Of a DNA stretch of 64,000 nucleotides, positions 7,872 to 16,110 are shown in pieces. Source of the DNA: Candidatus Opimibacter iunctus (GTDB lineage: Bacteria; Bacteroidota; Bacteroidia; Chitinophagales; Saprospiraceae); NCBI GenBank assembly GCA_016716665.1, contig JADJVH010000013.1, forward strand, positions 62,001-126,000, given 5' to 3'. The notes beneath the pieces were generated by a model. That model did not search any database. It had not been told where the DNA came from and saw only the letters and a program-made list of their open reading frames with translations. Positions within the stretch are counted from its first letter, which is position 1; each line of letters begins with the position of its first letter. The translations under genes and the position numbers were made by a program.

Positions 7872-9703
7872 CCGATGAGGATTTTAAGGCAATAGCTGAT
7901 TCTGTTCCCAAAGAACCGGGCGTATATCGGTTTCTCAATCCGGAAGGGACTGTCATCTATGTCGGTAAGGCAAAGAACCTGCGCAACCGGCTCTCCTCCT
8001 ATTTCGGGGACAAGAAGTACCAGTACTTCAAGACCCGGACCATGGTCAGGCAAGCGCATCATTTTGAGTTTACCATTGTTGAAAGTGAGCAGGACGCGCT
8101 GTTGCTCGAAAACACGCTCATCAAGCAGATACAGCCTAGATACAATGTCAATCTCAAGGATGACAAGTCCTATACATTCATTTGCATCAAGGCCGAACGC
8201 TTTCCCCGTGTTTTCCTCACACGTAGGGTGATCAGGGATGGCTCAACTTATTTTGGGCCATATACATCAAAGGCCAAGGTGAGTGAGATACTCGAAATCG
8301 TCAAGAAGATTTTTCCTTTGAGGACCTGCCCATTGTTGTTAAATCCCCAGCCGATTGCAGCTAAGAAGTACAAGGTCTGCCTGGAGTACCACATCAAGAA
8401 CTGCATGGGCCCATGTGAAGGCCTGGAGACAGAGGAAGCCTACAATGCCCGAATAGACCAGGTGCGCAATATCCTCAAGGGGCACTTCAGGGATGTCATC
8501 CAGCATCTCAAGAAGCAAATGGACGCCTTTGCTCTCGACATGGAGTTTGAAAAAGCACATCAGATAAAGGAAAAGCTCACCCTGTTTGAAGACTATCAGG
8601 CAAGGTCAACTGTGGTCAGCCAAATGGACCGCGACCTCGATGTCTTCAGTATAGCAACAGATGAGACACACGCCTATGTCAACTATCTCAAAGTCGTGCA
8701 GGGGGCCATTATCAATAGCTATACCCAGGAGCTGCTCAAAAACCTGAATGAAGACGAGCATGAACTATTGGCCTTTACAATCGATCGCCTTCGTGAAAAA
8801 TTCAATAGCATCACCGAAGAGATCGTCGTGCCCTTTAAAGTGGAGTTGGTAGAGCAAGGCGTGACACAGACTGTTCCCCAACGTGGAGAGAAGAAAGAAT
8901 TGCTCGACCTCTCCCTCAAGAATGTAAAGTATTTCCTGCTGCAAAAGCAAAAAGAGAAGATCAACCATACGCAAAAACAGACACCTGCAGAACGAATCCT
9001 GAAGACTTTGCAGCAGGATCTACGCATGACTGGTATTCCGATGCATATTGAATGCTTCGACAACAGCAACATTCAAGGCACTAACCCTGTAGCATCATGT
9101 GTGGTCTTCAGGAATGCCAAACCTGCCAAGCGTGATTACCGCCACTTTCATGTCAAGACAGTCGAAGGCCCCGATGACTTTGCCTCGATGCGTGAGATCG
9201 TCGAGCGGAGGTACAAGCGCATGATGGAAGAAAACCAGCCATTGCCTGATCTTGTGGTCATCGATGGAGGCAAGGGCCAACTAAGTGCTGCAATGGAATC
9301 TATTGAAGCCTTGGGTATCCGTGACCGAATGACCGTTGTTGGAATCGCAAAGAAGCTGGAAGAGATTTATTTTCCAGGTGATTCTATTCCCTTGTACATC
9401 GATAAGAAATCCGAATCCCTCAGGCTCATCCAGCAGATTCGCAACGAAGCCCACCGCTTTGCGATCACCTTTCACCGCAACACGCGCAGCAAGGCTTTCG
9501 TCAATACGGAGCTCAAAGGCATAAAAGGGGTAGGGGAAAAGACCGCCGAAAAACTCCTGAAGCATTTCGGTTCGGTCAAGAAACTGAAGGACGCTGCTGA
9601 GGAAGACATCATCAAGCTGGTAGGTCCATCCGTAGCCTCTAAGCTATTGGCCTCACCTGTCTTTATCAAGCCTGAAAGGAGGGAGACGGCCGTCTCCGAA
9701 TAG
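7868..9703 (+). CDS. uvrC: Excinuclease ABC subunit C
   Basis: The 611-residue endonuclease subunit of UvrABC nucleotide excision repair makes both incisions around a bulky lesion. In order it has a GIY-YIG domain (GVYRF...VIYVGKAKNLRNR, about residues 17-45), the UVR UvrB-binding motif (FEKAHQIKEKL, about 238), the RNase H-like endonuclease core (IECFDNSNIQGT, about 395, and VIDGGKGQL, about 465) and a C-terminal helix-hairpin-helix pair (LKGIKGVGEKTAEKLL). All parts are present, so the protein looks functional. The start is fixed by the ATGA overlap with mgsA. Confidence 0.97.
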   Translation: MTDEDFKAIADSVPKEPGVYRFLNPEGTVIYVGKAKNLRNRLSSYFGDKKYQYFKTRTMVRQAHHFEFTIVESEQDALLLENTLIKQIQPRYNVNLKDDKSYTFICIKAERFPRVFLTRRVIRDGSTYFGPYTSKAKVSEILEIVKKIFPLRTCPLLLNPQPIAAKKYKVCLEYHIKNCMGPCEGLETEEAYNARIDQVRNILKGHFRDVIQHLKKQMDAFALDMEFEKAHQIKEKLTLFEDYQARSTVVSQMDRDLDVFSIATDETHAYVNYLKVVQGAIINSYTQELLKNLNEDEHELLAFTIDRLREKFNSITEEIVVPFKVELVEQGVTQTVPQRGEKKELLDLSLKNVKYFLLQKQKEKINHTQKQTPAERILKTLQQDLRMTGIPMHIECFDNSNIQGTNPVASCVVFRNAKPAKRDYRHFHVKTVEGPDDFASMREIVERRYKRMMEENQPLPDLVVIDGGKGQLSAAMESIEALGIRDRMTVVGIAKKLEEIYFPGDSIPLYIDKKSESLRLIQQIRNEAHRFAITFHRNTRSKAFVNTELKGIKGVGEKTAEKLLKHFGSVKKLKDAAEEDIIKLVGPSVASKLLASPVFIKPERRETAVSE

Positions 9704-9717
9704 CAAAGGATCGCGCG

Positions 9718-9914
9718 TTGAGGTCTCCTGCCTCGATATCTTACATTTACCCCTAATTCCCCTAAAGGGGACCTGATTTATTTTAATAAATGAAGTTTTA
9801 TATCAAAAATGATGCGCTCGTTGAGGTCTCCTGCCCTCGACATTCTAAAATACCTTATTGAAATACCTTGATTAAAATTCATAATCGAAATTCATTGAGG
9901 TCTCCTGACCTCAA
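9718..9914. repeat. Three palindromic TCTCCTG hairpin repeats
   Basis: Three related copies lie in the 327-base space after uvrC, at about 9718-9737, 9820-9840 and 9895-9914. The best copy, 9895-9914, is an 8-bp stem TTGAGGTC/GACCTCAA closing the loop TCCT. The other two keep the left arm and loop but carry slightly damaged right arms. The spacer otherwise holds AT-rich sequence and, from 9970, a CACACCC-rich lead into the next repeat. No gene is seen. Confidence 0.75.
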
Positions 9915-9989
9915 TATCCTTAAATACAAAAGGGAATCCCATTTAAGAACTCCCTTTTCATTTTCTTTATTCAATCCCACACCCACACC

Positions 9990-10033
9990 CACACCTCTCA
10001 CTGTCTCACTGTCTTACCTTCTTACACAGTTTA
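9990..10033. repeat. Octamer tandem tract (CTCACTGT-type), copy 2
   Basis: It has the same word order as the copy at 4787-4830 and ends ACACAGTTTA, where TTA 10031-10033 is the stop codon of the thioredoxin-like gene on the minus strand. Confidence 0.8.
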
Positions 10034-10528
10034 GTTGCCTCCAAGCGCCGCCACTTCTTTCTCCACTGCATCATGCAGGTAATACCCCATTTCAAGCACC
10101 TGCGCCGCTGTCGCCGGGCCTTCGTGGCGCTTCATGATCTTTCCTTTTCCATCTACAAACAATAGGGTGGGAAAGGTGGTTACGCCATAGCGGTCAGCGA
10201 GTTCAGCTTCCTTGACAGGGCCGCCGACATTGATCTTGTAGTTGACAAAATGGTTGTTGAAGTAGGAGGCCAGTTCATCCTGGGTGTATACGTACTGATC
10301 CATTCGCTTGCAGGACTCAACCCATGGTGCATAGAAATACATGAATACGGGCCGCTGCATCAGGTCGGCAAATTCGAGCAAGTAGCCCAGGTTGGCACAG
10401 TCAGCAAACTGCAGGTCCTGTGAACAGGAGGCAGGCCGCACAACTACCTTGGTGTAGGGCTTTGGCGAACAGCACAGGAAGGCGCAGAGGGTTATCCCCG
10501 CAAAGACGGACTTGGAAGATAGGATCAT
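10031..10528 (-). CDS. Thioredoxin-fold lipoprotein with a degenerate active site
   Basis: This 165-residue protein has an N-terminal lipoprotein-like signal (FAGITLCAFLCCS) and one thioredoxin-fold domain. It resembles the thioredoxin_7/DUF255-like group: FMYFYAPWVESCKRMD at about 63-78 and the cis-proline segment TTFPTLLFVDGKGK. The canonical CxxC is VESC, so the first cysteine is missing and it cannot act as a standard dithiol oxidoreductase; a chaperone or monothiol role is possible. The stop codon is formed at the edge of a repeat tract. Confidence 0.75.
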   Translation of the reverse strand: MILSSKSVFAGITLCAFLCCSPKPYTKVVVRPASCSQDLQFADCANLGYLLEFADLMQRPVFMYFYAPWVESCKRMDQYVYTQDELASYFNNHFVNYKINVGGPVKEAELADRYGVTTFPTLLFVDGKGKIMKRHEGPATAAQVLEMGYYLHDAVEKEVAALGGN

Positions 10529-10597
10529 ATGTTTTTGTCAGATAGTAAGCGTTACTATCCTGATGCAAAACATATGCCAAAAAATATTAATATGAAA

Positions 10598-11401
10598 TCA
10601 GAGCCGCTCTAGCAGGCTCACCAGCTCCTCAGGATCCAACATTGCGCCTGCCGCTATAAAATGTGGATTGAGTAAATCAGGCTTGTTGTAAACCAATGGC
10701 AGGAGGTCATCAAAGCGGAGGATACTGCCACCCGATTCCTCAAGTACACATTGCGCAGCAGCAGTATCCCATTCCATCGTCGGAGCCAGTCTGGGATAAA
10801 AGTTTGCCTTCCCTTCAGCGATCAGCAGGAATTTGAGCGAACTGCCCGTGGCAACGATCTCCGGTGCATCAAGAAGGGATATGATTTTTTCTGTCATCGG
10901 ATCTCTGTGGCTCCGGGATGCCACCACCTTCAATCCATTATCCAGCAATGAAAAGCGCTGCGATTTTAATAACGTTCGAACGCCTTCAGGAGTGATGCTA
11001 TAAGCACCCTTGCCATATTCAGCCATATAGGCCATTCCGGTGCAGGGTACATAGACAAACCCGCCCACCGGATGATGCCCTTCGACATAGGCTATGTTGA
11101 TCGTAAACTCTCCGTTCCGCTTGATAAACTCCTTGGTCCCATCGAGCGGATCAACCAGAAAGAACTGATCATAACCAGCCCTCTCTTCATAAGCGGCCTG
11201 CTTCGATTCCTCAGAGATCACAGGGATACCCGGAAACAAATCCGCCAGTGCCTCACATATGATACCATTAGATCGCTTATCTGCTTCTGTGAGAGGACTA
11301 TTGTCCCCCTTGATTTCAGTATTAAACCGCCCCTCATCCGCATAGATGTCAAGGATCGCCTTACTCGCTTCTATCAGCACCGGAAGTATCTTATCAGTCA
11401 T
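10598..11401 (-). CDS. cysQ: 3'(2'),5'-bisphosphate nucleotidase
   Basis: This 267-residue inositol-monophosphatase-fold enzyme dephosphorylates PAP, the by-product of sulfate assimilation, to AMP using metal ions. Metal-binding motifs are visible: the first glutamate in ISEESKQ (about 66), FLVDPLDGTKEFI (about 85-97) and EWDTAAAQCVLEESGG (about 210). The start is the ATG at 11401; an in-frame GTG directly upstream is also possible. An inositol-phosphatase substrate cannot be excluded, but DGTKEF followed by RNGEFTINIA is typical of CysQ. Confidence 0.92.
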   Translation of the reverse strand: MTDKILPVLIEASKAILDIYADEGRFNTEIKGDNSPLTEADKRSNGIICEALADLFPGIPVISEESKQAAYEERAGYDQFFLVDPLDGTKEFIKRNGEFTINIAYVEGHHPVGGFVYVPCTGMAYMAEYGKGAYSITPEGVRTLLKSQRFSLLDNGLKVVASRSHRDPMTEKIISLLDAPEIVATGSSLKFLLIAEGKANFYPRLAPTMEWDTAAAQCVLEESGGSILRFDDLLPLVYNKPDLLNPHFIAAGAMLDPEELVSLLERL

Positions 11402-11604
11402 CACACGCTTATTATTCAGGCCAATTTACGAATTACAAATTACGATGGCCCTCTGGCCAAATTTTTAAAAAAAATGAAATGTTATGTTATTGTACCATTT
11501 TCCGGGTGTACGTAGGATCATAGAGATCATGCCCCAGGCAATGTCATGAAGGCTGTTTTTAACAGCAGGCAGAGAACTTGGATCAAAGTCTGCTCTCACC
11601 TACA

Positions 11605-11612
11605 TATCTTTG
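11605..11612 (+). promoter_or_regulatory. -7 element TATCTTTG before the M1 peptidase gene
   Basis: TATCTTTG exactly matches TAnnTTTG. A TTG lies 24 bases upstream, further than ideal. The ATG codons at 11617 and 11629 are 5 and 17 bases downstream, so the second is the more plausible start unless the message is leaderless. Confidence 0.4.
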
Positions 11613-11628
11613 AAACATGCACATCGCC

Positions 11629-12030
11629 ATGTCAAGGACTTCTACATCATATACATCCTTCATTTCATCATGTAAGTTTTGCATGCTAGTCCTTTGGCCA
11701 ATCATCATTTGCCAGCCTGCACATGCCCAGCGCCCGCAGTATCACATCATCGCCAACCTGGATACAGCTTCACACCAGGTATCCGGAAAGTTGGATATCA
11801 CCTTTACTAATACCACCTCAACCTCCACGGATAGGATTGGCATCCATCTTTGGCCCAATGCTTACAGCACAAAGAGCTCTGCGTTGGTGCAACAGATGCT
11901 CAACCTCGGCAATGTTGATTTGTACAGAGCCAGACCTGAAGATATGGGCAGCATCTCAGGCATGAACTTCACCTCCTTAGACCAGGAAGTGGAGTTTAGA
12001 TCAGACACTGTCAATGTTGATATCGGATGA
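11629..12030 (+). CDS. M1-family metallopeptidase, N-terminal fragment (frameshifted)
   Basis: This frame encodes a signal peptide ending near QPAHAQ and the first half of the N-terminal beta-domain of an M1 (aminopeptidase N-like) metallopeptidase: HIIANLDTASHQVSGKLDI and IGIHLWPNAY. It ends at TGA 12028-12030 in the middle of the domain. The rest of the same protein continues in the frame beginning at 12027, offset by -1. The break must lie between 12021 and 12027, because the downstream frame has its own stop at 12018-12020. One missing G (GG to GGG at 12025-12026) would restore a single frame of about 965 residues. An ATG at 11617 is an alternative start. Confidence 0.75.
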   Translation: MSRTSTSYTSFISSCKFCMLVLWPIIICQPAHAQRPQYHIIANLDTASHQVSGKLDITFTNTTSTSTDRIGIHLWPNAYSTKSSALVQQMLNLGNVDLYRARPEDMGSISGMNFTSLDQEVEFRSDTVNVDIG

Positions 12031-14525
12031 TGCCTTTTAAGCTACATTGGAGGCATCTATCCGCTTTTTCTCCATTTACACTCAAGGTTCCGGTTTCGTT
12101 TTCCAGGCTTGGGCGCACGGGCGAGGCTTATCAGTTGACACAATGGTATCCGCACATCGGTGTGTTCGATTCAATAGGCTGGCATACGATGCCATACCTG
12201 GACCAGGGTGAATTCTACAATGATTTTGCAGATTATGATGTAAGCCTTACGACGCCCGTTGGCTATACTGTTGCGGCCACCGGTATACTCATCAATAAGG
12301 TTGAAAAGGGGAGCATAACCTCATGGAAGTTTAAAGCTGAAAAAGTCATTGACTTTGCCTGGTTTACCAGCCCATATTTCAGGCATGAAAAGTATTTGGT
12401 GGATGTTGGCGCAGACCATCCCATTGAACTCAATGTATATGTTGACTCGCTTGAGAATCAACTTTGGAACCGTGCTGCGGTATATGCCCAGCAGGCATTG
12501 AAGCTATACAGCGACTGGCTTGGTCCTTATCCTTATCCCCAGATGAGCGTAGTCTATGCTCCGCTGAGCCAGGGAGGATTTATGGAGTATCCCATGGTGG
12601 CCCAGATTGGTTTCACATACGATTCTGCATTCCTCGATATCGTCATTGCCCATGAAATAGGCCATACCTGGCTTTACGGGATACTGGCCAATAACGAGCG
12701 CGCTGACCCTTGGATGGATGAAGGCCTGAACACTTTTTTAGAGTCGCAGTATACAAAGCGTTATCAACCGACCTATGTGGAAAGGTTTCTGCCACCCTTG
12801 TTTGAATCACGAGGCAGCATGAGCCAGTATGACGCTTTACAACATTCGCTTCAGTTCAACCATACTCTGCAACCTCCCGCTTCGGACCCTCAGCAACAAA
12901 ATGAGGATCAGTATCTCTTCAGTGCTTATGTACTTCCTACACAGGGCCTGGAGATGATGATGTCCAGGGTGGGAGAGGAGAAGATGAAGGGAATGTTCAG
13001 GCAGTACTATACGGATCATCAGTTTACACATGTTTCTCCGGATGACATGAAGGCCTCTTTTGAATCAGCATGCCACTGCGATCTCACATGGTTTTTTCAG
13101 GGCTGGATACAGCATGCACATGAAGTCGATTACAGGATAAAGGAATTTGACAAGAATGCAAATGAAGTTACGCTAACCAATTACGGTAACACTTTAGTTC
13201 CCCTCCAGATCAATACCTATAAGGAAGGTCAACCTGTCATGGAGCACTGGATAGATGGTTTCTATGGGGAGAAGATTATCCGTTTTGATCAAAGGGCTGA
13301 TGAAGTGCGGCTCTACGATGGCTTCGGAGGGATCAATAGTCATTGGACTACCAATGTCAGACCGCGCTCCTTGCTGCCTCGCATCAGATTGTTACCATCC
13401 CTTGAAAGTTATTATGCCCCCACCATCAGTATCACTCCGTTTATCGGCACCAACGTAACGGACGGATTGATGCCCGGTCTTGCATTCACGTCCGGGCTGA
13501 TTCCACAACAACATTTTAAGTTTGTTATTGCCCCGATGTACGGCCTTGAAAGCAAGAAGTTTCGCGGCCATGCCACGCTGAGATATATGGATGATTTGAA
13601 AATGGGACCTTTTGATAAGTTTTCCCTTTCATTTGATTTAGATGATTTTGGTTACAACCTGGATGCCTTCTTCGGATATCGGGATCATTATTTCAGATGG
13701 TCACCTACGTTAGCTGCGCGGGTTACGCCTGATGCTGCACATGGCCATATCACTCAATGGTGGAAGTATCGATATGTGCATATTGATCAATACTATGCAG
13801 AAGGTGACTCTACGGTCGAACAACGTTATACAGAGGAGCATCGAAGCTATGGTGTGCATGAACTGCTATATCAGCTCCGATCTGATTTTGTATTGAGGCC
13901 ATTTGAAGCCACTGCCAATGTGCAGGCAGGAGAGGGTTTCGTCAGGCTCAATCTACTTTACAAGCAACATTTTTTGGGCAGGGATAAGCACCGTGGGGTT
14001 TGGATAAGGGGTTATGCAGGTTGGTTGCCCGTTTTTAATAATCCTGATGCCAGAGTCGGATTTTCCTTCAACGGTATTTCATCCACAGGATATTATTCAA
14101 AGGATTATATGTTTGATGAATGGCTTGGCGGACGTAACGCATCAGATGGTGTCTTTGCCCACCAGGTTTTTGAGAGGGACGCTAACCTAAAGACGCTGGC
14201 TATCAATGGACTTGGGGAAGAGTGGATGTTAGGCAGTGGCGCTAGTGTTGCATTGCCTTTCAGGTATATTCACGCCTATTTGGATGCAGCGCTTTACCCT
14301 TCCACAATTTCCCAGAAGGTGGCTTTTAGCTATAGCGGCGGACTTGCCCTTGTCCTTTGGAAGGATGTATTTGAAATTTATATCCCGGTACTTGAAAGTA
14401 AAGACATAAGGCAGAGTACGACCTATGAGGACAGGGACATATGGTATGAACGCATTTCATTTCAGGCCAACATCAAACTGGCCAATCCGCTCAATGTGAT
14501 CGACAGGATTCAGCTCGGCTATTGA
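12027..14525 (+). CDS. M1-family metallopeptidase, catalytic part (frameshifted)
   Basis: This 832-residue frame carries the rest of the M1 peptidase: the end of the N-terminal domain (SFSRLGRTGEAYQLTQWYP), the exopeptidase-type loop GGFMEYPMV and the zinc site HEIGHTW at about residue 209, with the third ligand Glu 18 residues later (WMDEGLNTF). A long C-terminal beta-rich region of about 450 residues follows. By itself it lacks a signal peptide and half a domain, so it should work only if joined to the 11629-12030 frame. The two frames overlap by ATGA, which could mimic translational coupling, but the break inside a domain argues for a frameshift or sequencing error. Confidence 0.85.
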   Translation: MMPFKLHWRHLSAFSPFTLKVPVSFSRLGRTGEAYQLTQWYPHIGVFDSIGWHTMPYLDQGEFYNDFADYDVSLTTPVGYTVAATGILINKVEKGSITSWKFKAEKVIDFAWFTSPYFRHEKYLVDVGADHPIELNVYVDSLENQLWNRAAVYAQQALKLYSDWLGPYPYPQMSVVYAPLSQGGFMEYPMVAQIGFTYDSAFLDIVIAHEIGHTWLYGILANNERADPWMDEGLNTFLESQYTKRYQPTYVERFLPPLFESRGSMSQYDALQHSLQFNHTLQPPASDPQQQNEDQYLFSAYVLPTQGLEMMMSRVGEEKMKGMFRQYYTDHQFTHVSPDDMKASFESACHCDLTWFFQGWIQHAHEVDYRIKEFDKNANEVTLTNYGNTLVPLQINTYKEGQPVMEHWIDGFYGEKIIRFDQRADEVRLYDGFGGINSHWTTNVRPRSLLPRIRLLPSLESYYAPTISITPFIGTNVTDGLMPGLAFTSGLIPQQHFKFVIAPMYGLESKKFRGHATLRYMDDLKMGPFDKFSLSFDLDDFGYNLDAFFGYRDHYFRWSPTLAARVTPDAAHGHITQWWKYRYVHIDQYYAEGDSTVEQRYTEEHRSYGVHELLYQLRSDFVLRPFEATANVQAGEGFVRLNLLYKQHFLGRDKHRGVWIRGYAGWLPVFNNPDARVGFSFNGISSTGYYSKDYMFDEWLGGRNASDGVFAHQVFERDANLKTLAINGLGEEWMLGSGASVALPFRYIHAYLDAALYPSTISQKVAFSYSGGLALVLWKDVFEIYIPVLESKDIRQSTTYEDRDIWYERISFQANIKLANPLNVIDRIQLGY

Positions 14526-14531
14526 TGCATG

Positions 14532-15827
14532 CTATTCGTCCTCATCTTCTTCATCATCGCTTTGTAATACCAGCTGGCCTTCGCCTTCACCTCCGCCTTT
14601 TCCAATCAATCGCATCGTATTGACATTGTCTTTCCTCAACATATTGACTACACGATATATGTCTGCAGTAGTCACCTCACCAATGCGGTCAGCTTCTGTG
14701 TTGATCAGATTGGCATCCCCGAGCGATTCATAATAGCCCAGGTTAGTGGCCTTGTGTGAAGCACTCACATTGCTGAAGCATACCGTACTCTCATTCTTGA
14801 TTTTCAATTTTTCGAGTATCGAAGATTGTATCTCTTCCCGCTGCAATACCGCAAGCTCATTCCAGAGGTGTGTTTCCATTTCTTCCATGGTGATCCCCTT
14901 CGCCGGCCTGGATTCAAGGATAAACAATCCCTTATCCTCAGCCCCTGTGATGTAGGCATCCATGTGTGCACATACCTTGAGCACCTTGACCATGCGTTGG
15001 TAGAATATTGAAGATCGCCCGAGACTCATCACATCGCTCAGGAGGTCAAATGCATAATAATCCGGACCACTACGCCCATCCATCAGCCATGCCAGGTATA
15101 AGACTGATGAAGGGTATTTGCCTTCATCAATAAGTGTTCTCGCGTCAGTCTGGATTGGCTCTTCGTTTCTCACCCTTCTGTCTATGGCTCGAGATGGTAT
15201 CGAGCCGAAACGAAGTTTGACTTTCTCCAACACCTCAGTTGGATGCATCGGGCCAGCGATCGAAAGGATGGCATTGTTAGGCCCGTAAAAAGAGTTATAA
15301 AATTCCTGCACGTCTTCAAGGCGCGCCTCAGCGATATGTTCTATTTTCTTACCGATGGTCGGCCAGCGATAGGAGTGGACTTTGTAGCATAGCTCAGATA
15401 GCATATGCCAGACCATTCCATATGGTTGATTGATGCAGGTCTCTTTGTATTCTTCGGTCACTACCTGCTGCTGTGTGCTCAGTGATTTCTGATTCACGTT
15501 GAGATACCGCATCCGGTCAGCCTCCAGCCATAGTGCTGTATCCAGGTTGATCGCCGGCAGCGTGCAGTAGAAATTAGTAATATCCGCATTGGTATACGCA
15601 TTGGAATCTCCACCGGCCAGCTGGATCACGTCATCATAGGATTCCGCATGTTTGGATCCGCCAAACATCAGGTGCTCAAACAAATGGGCAAAGCCGGTTT
15701 TGTCCGGAGACTCATCCCTTGATCCAACCTTATACAATAAATTGGTGGTGGCGAGTGGGGTATTGGTATCCTGGTGGATCAAAACGATTAAACCATTCTC
15801 CAGGACATGTTTTTCAAAATGGACCAA
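14532..15827 (-). CDS. M16-family zinc peptidase (pitrilysin/insulinase type)
   Basis: This protein of about 431 residues has the inverted zinc motif HLFEH (in FAHLFEHLMFGGS) and the downstream glutamate in VVTEEYKE, so it is the catalytically competent half of an M16 pair. The inactive partner that often accompanies it is not in this window. The open frame reaches 15920, but its first part translates the AGTNNCC repeat. I chose TTG at 15827 because it gives MVHFEKHVLENGL, the usual family start; GTG at 15851 is the alternative. The C-terminus is a short acidic tail (DDEEDEDE). It lacks an obvious signal peptide from this start. Confidence 0.85.
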   Translation of the reverse strand: MVHFEKHVLENGLIVLIHQDTNTPLATTNLLYKVGSRDESPDKTGFAHLFEHLMFGGSKHAESYDDVIQLAGGDSNAYTNADITNFYCTLPAINLDTALWLEADRMRYLNVNQKSLSTQQQVVTEEYKETCINQPYGMVWHMLSELCYKVHSYRWPTIGKKIEHIAEARLEDVQEFYNSFYGPNNAILSIAGPMHPTEVLEKVKLRFGSIPSRAIDRRVRNEEPIQTDARTLIDEGKYPSSVLYLAWLMDGRSGPDYYAFDLLSDVMSLGRSSIFYQRMVKVLKVCAHMDAYITGAEDKGLFILESRPAKGITMEEMETHLWNELAVLQREEIQSSILEKLKIKNESTVCFSNVSASHKATNLGYYESLGDANLINTEADRIGEVTTADIYRVVNMLRKDNVNTMRLIGKGGGEGEGQLVLQSDDEEDEDE

Positions 15828-15873
15828 ATCTGCAGTTCTTGAATGAATCACAAATTTACAGCAAAAAGTCGGC

Positions 15874-15910
15874 AGTGGCCAGTCACCAGTCGCCAGTTGG
15901 CAGTCTCCAG
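15874..15910. repeat. Heptamer array (AGTNNCC)n upstream of the M16 gene
   Basis: Five 7-base units run in order: AGTGGCC, AGTCACC, AGTCGCC, AGTTGGC, AGTCTCC. It resembles the TGRYRGC arrays in unit length but not in sequence. It sits about 50 bases upstream of the chosen M16 start. Confidence 0.7.
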
Positions 15911-15928
15911 GGGTCCCCATCCTGATCG

Positions 15929-15977
15929 TTCAAGTCTCCTGACTTGAATGCCATATGTTTTGCGTCTCCTGACGCGA
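15929..15977. repeat. Two hairpins with fixed TCCT loop
   Basis: Hairpin 15929-15948 has stem TTCAAGTC/GACTTGAA and hairpin 15962-15975 has stem GCGTC/GACGC; both close the loop TCCT. They match the loop and inner GTC/GAC pairs of the copies at 9718-9914, while the outer stem bases differ in a compensating way. Confidence 0.7.
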
Positions 15978-16035
15978 GAGCAGGAATCTCCCCTCTGCTG
16001 CCCTATGCTCTCTGCCCTATGCTCTCTGCTCACCG

Positions 16036-16094
16036 CCTCTTCAGCCCTTCGGCCTCTTTAGCCTCTTTGGCCTTTTCAGCCTCTTCAGCCTTTC
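16036..16094. repeat. Nonamer array (CCTCTTCAG)n before the mutase gene
   Basis: The 9-base units are CCTCTTCAG, CCTCTTTAG, CCTCTTTGG and CCTTTTCAG. It is preceded at about 16003-16034 by two copies of a CCTATGCTCTCTG word. Read on the minus strand it would translate as lysine/glutamate/alanine repeats, like those inside the small gene at 40865-41173. A TACTTTTA box at 16099-16106 immediately follows and could serve as the -7 element for the gene that starts at 16111. Confidence 0.75.
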
Positions 16095-16110
16095 TTATTA
16101 CTTTTACCCC

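Noticed and set aside
15848..16033. Small minus-strand frame between the M16 and mutase genes
   Set aside because: It consists of translated heptamer array, hairpins and CTCTCTG words; it is not a gene.
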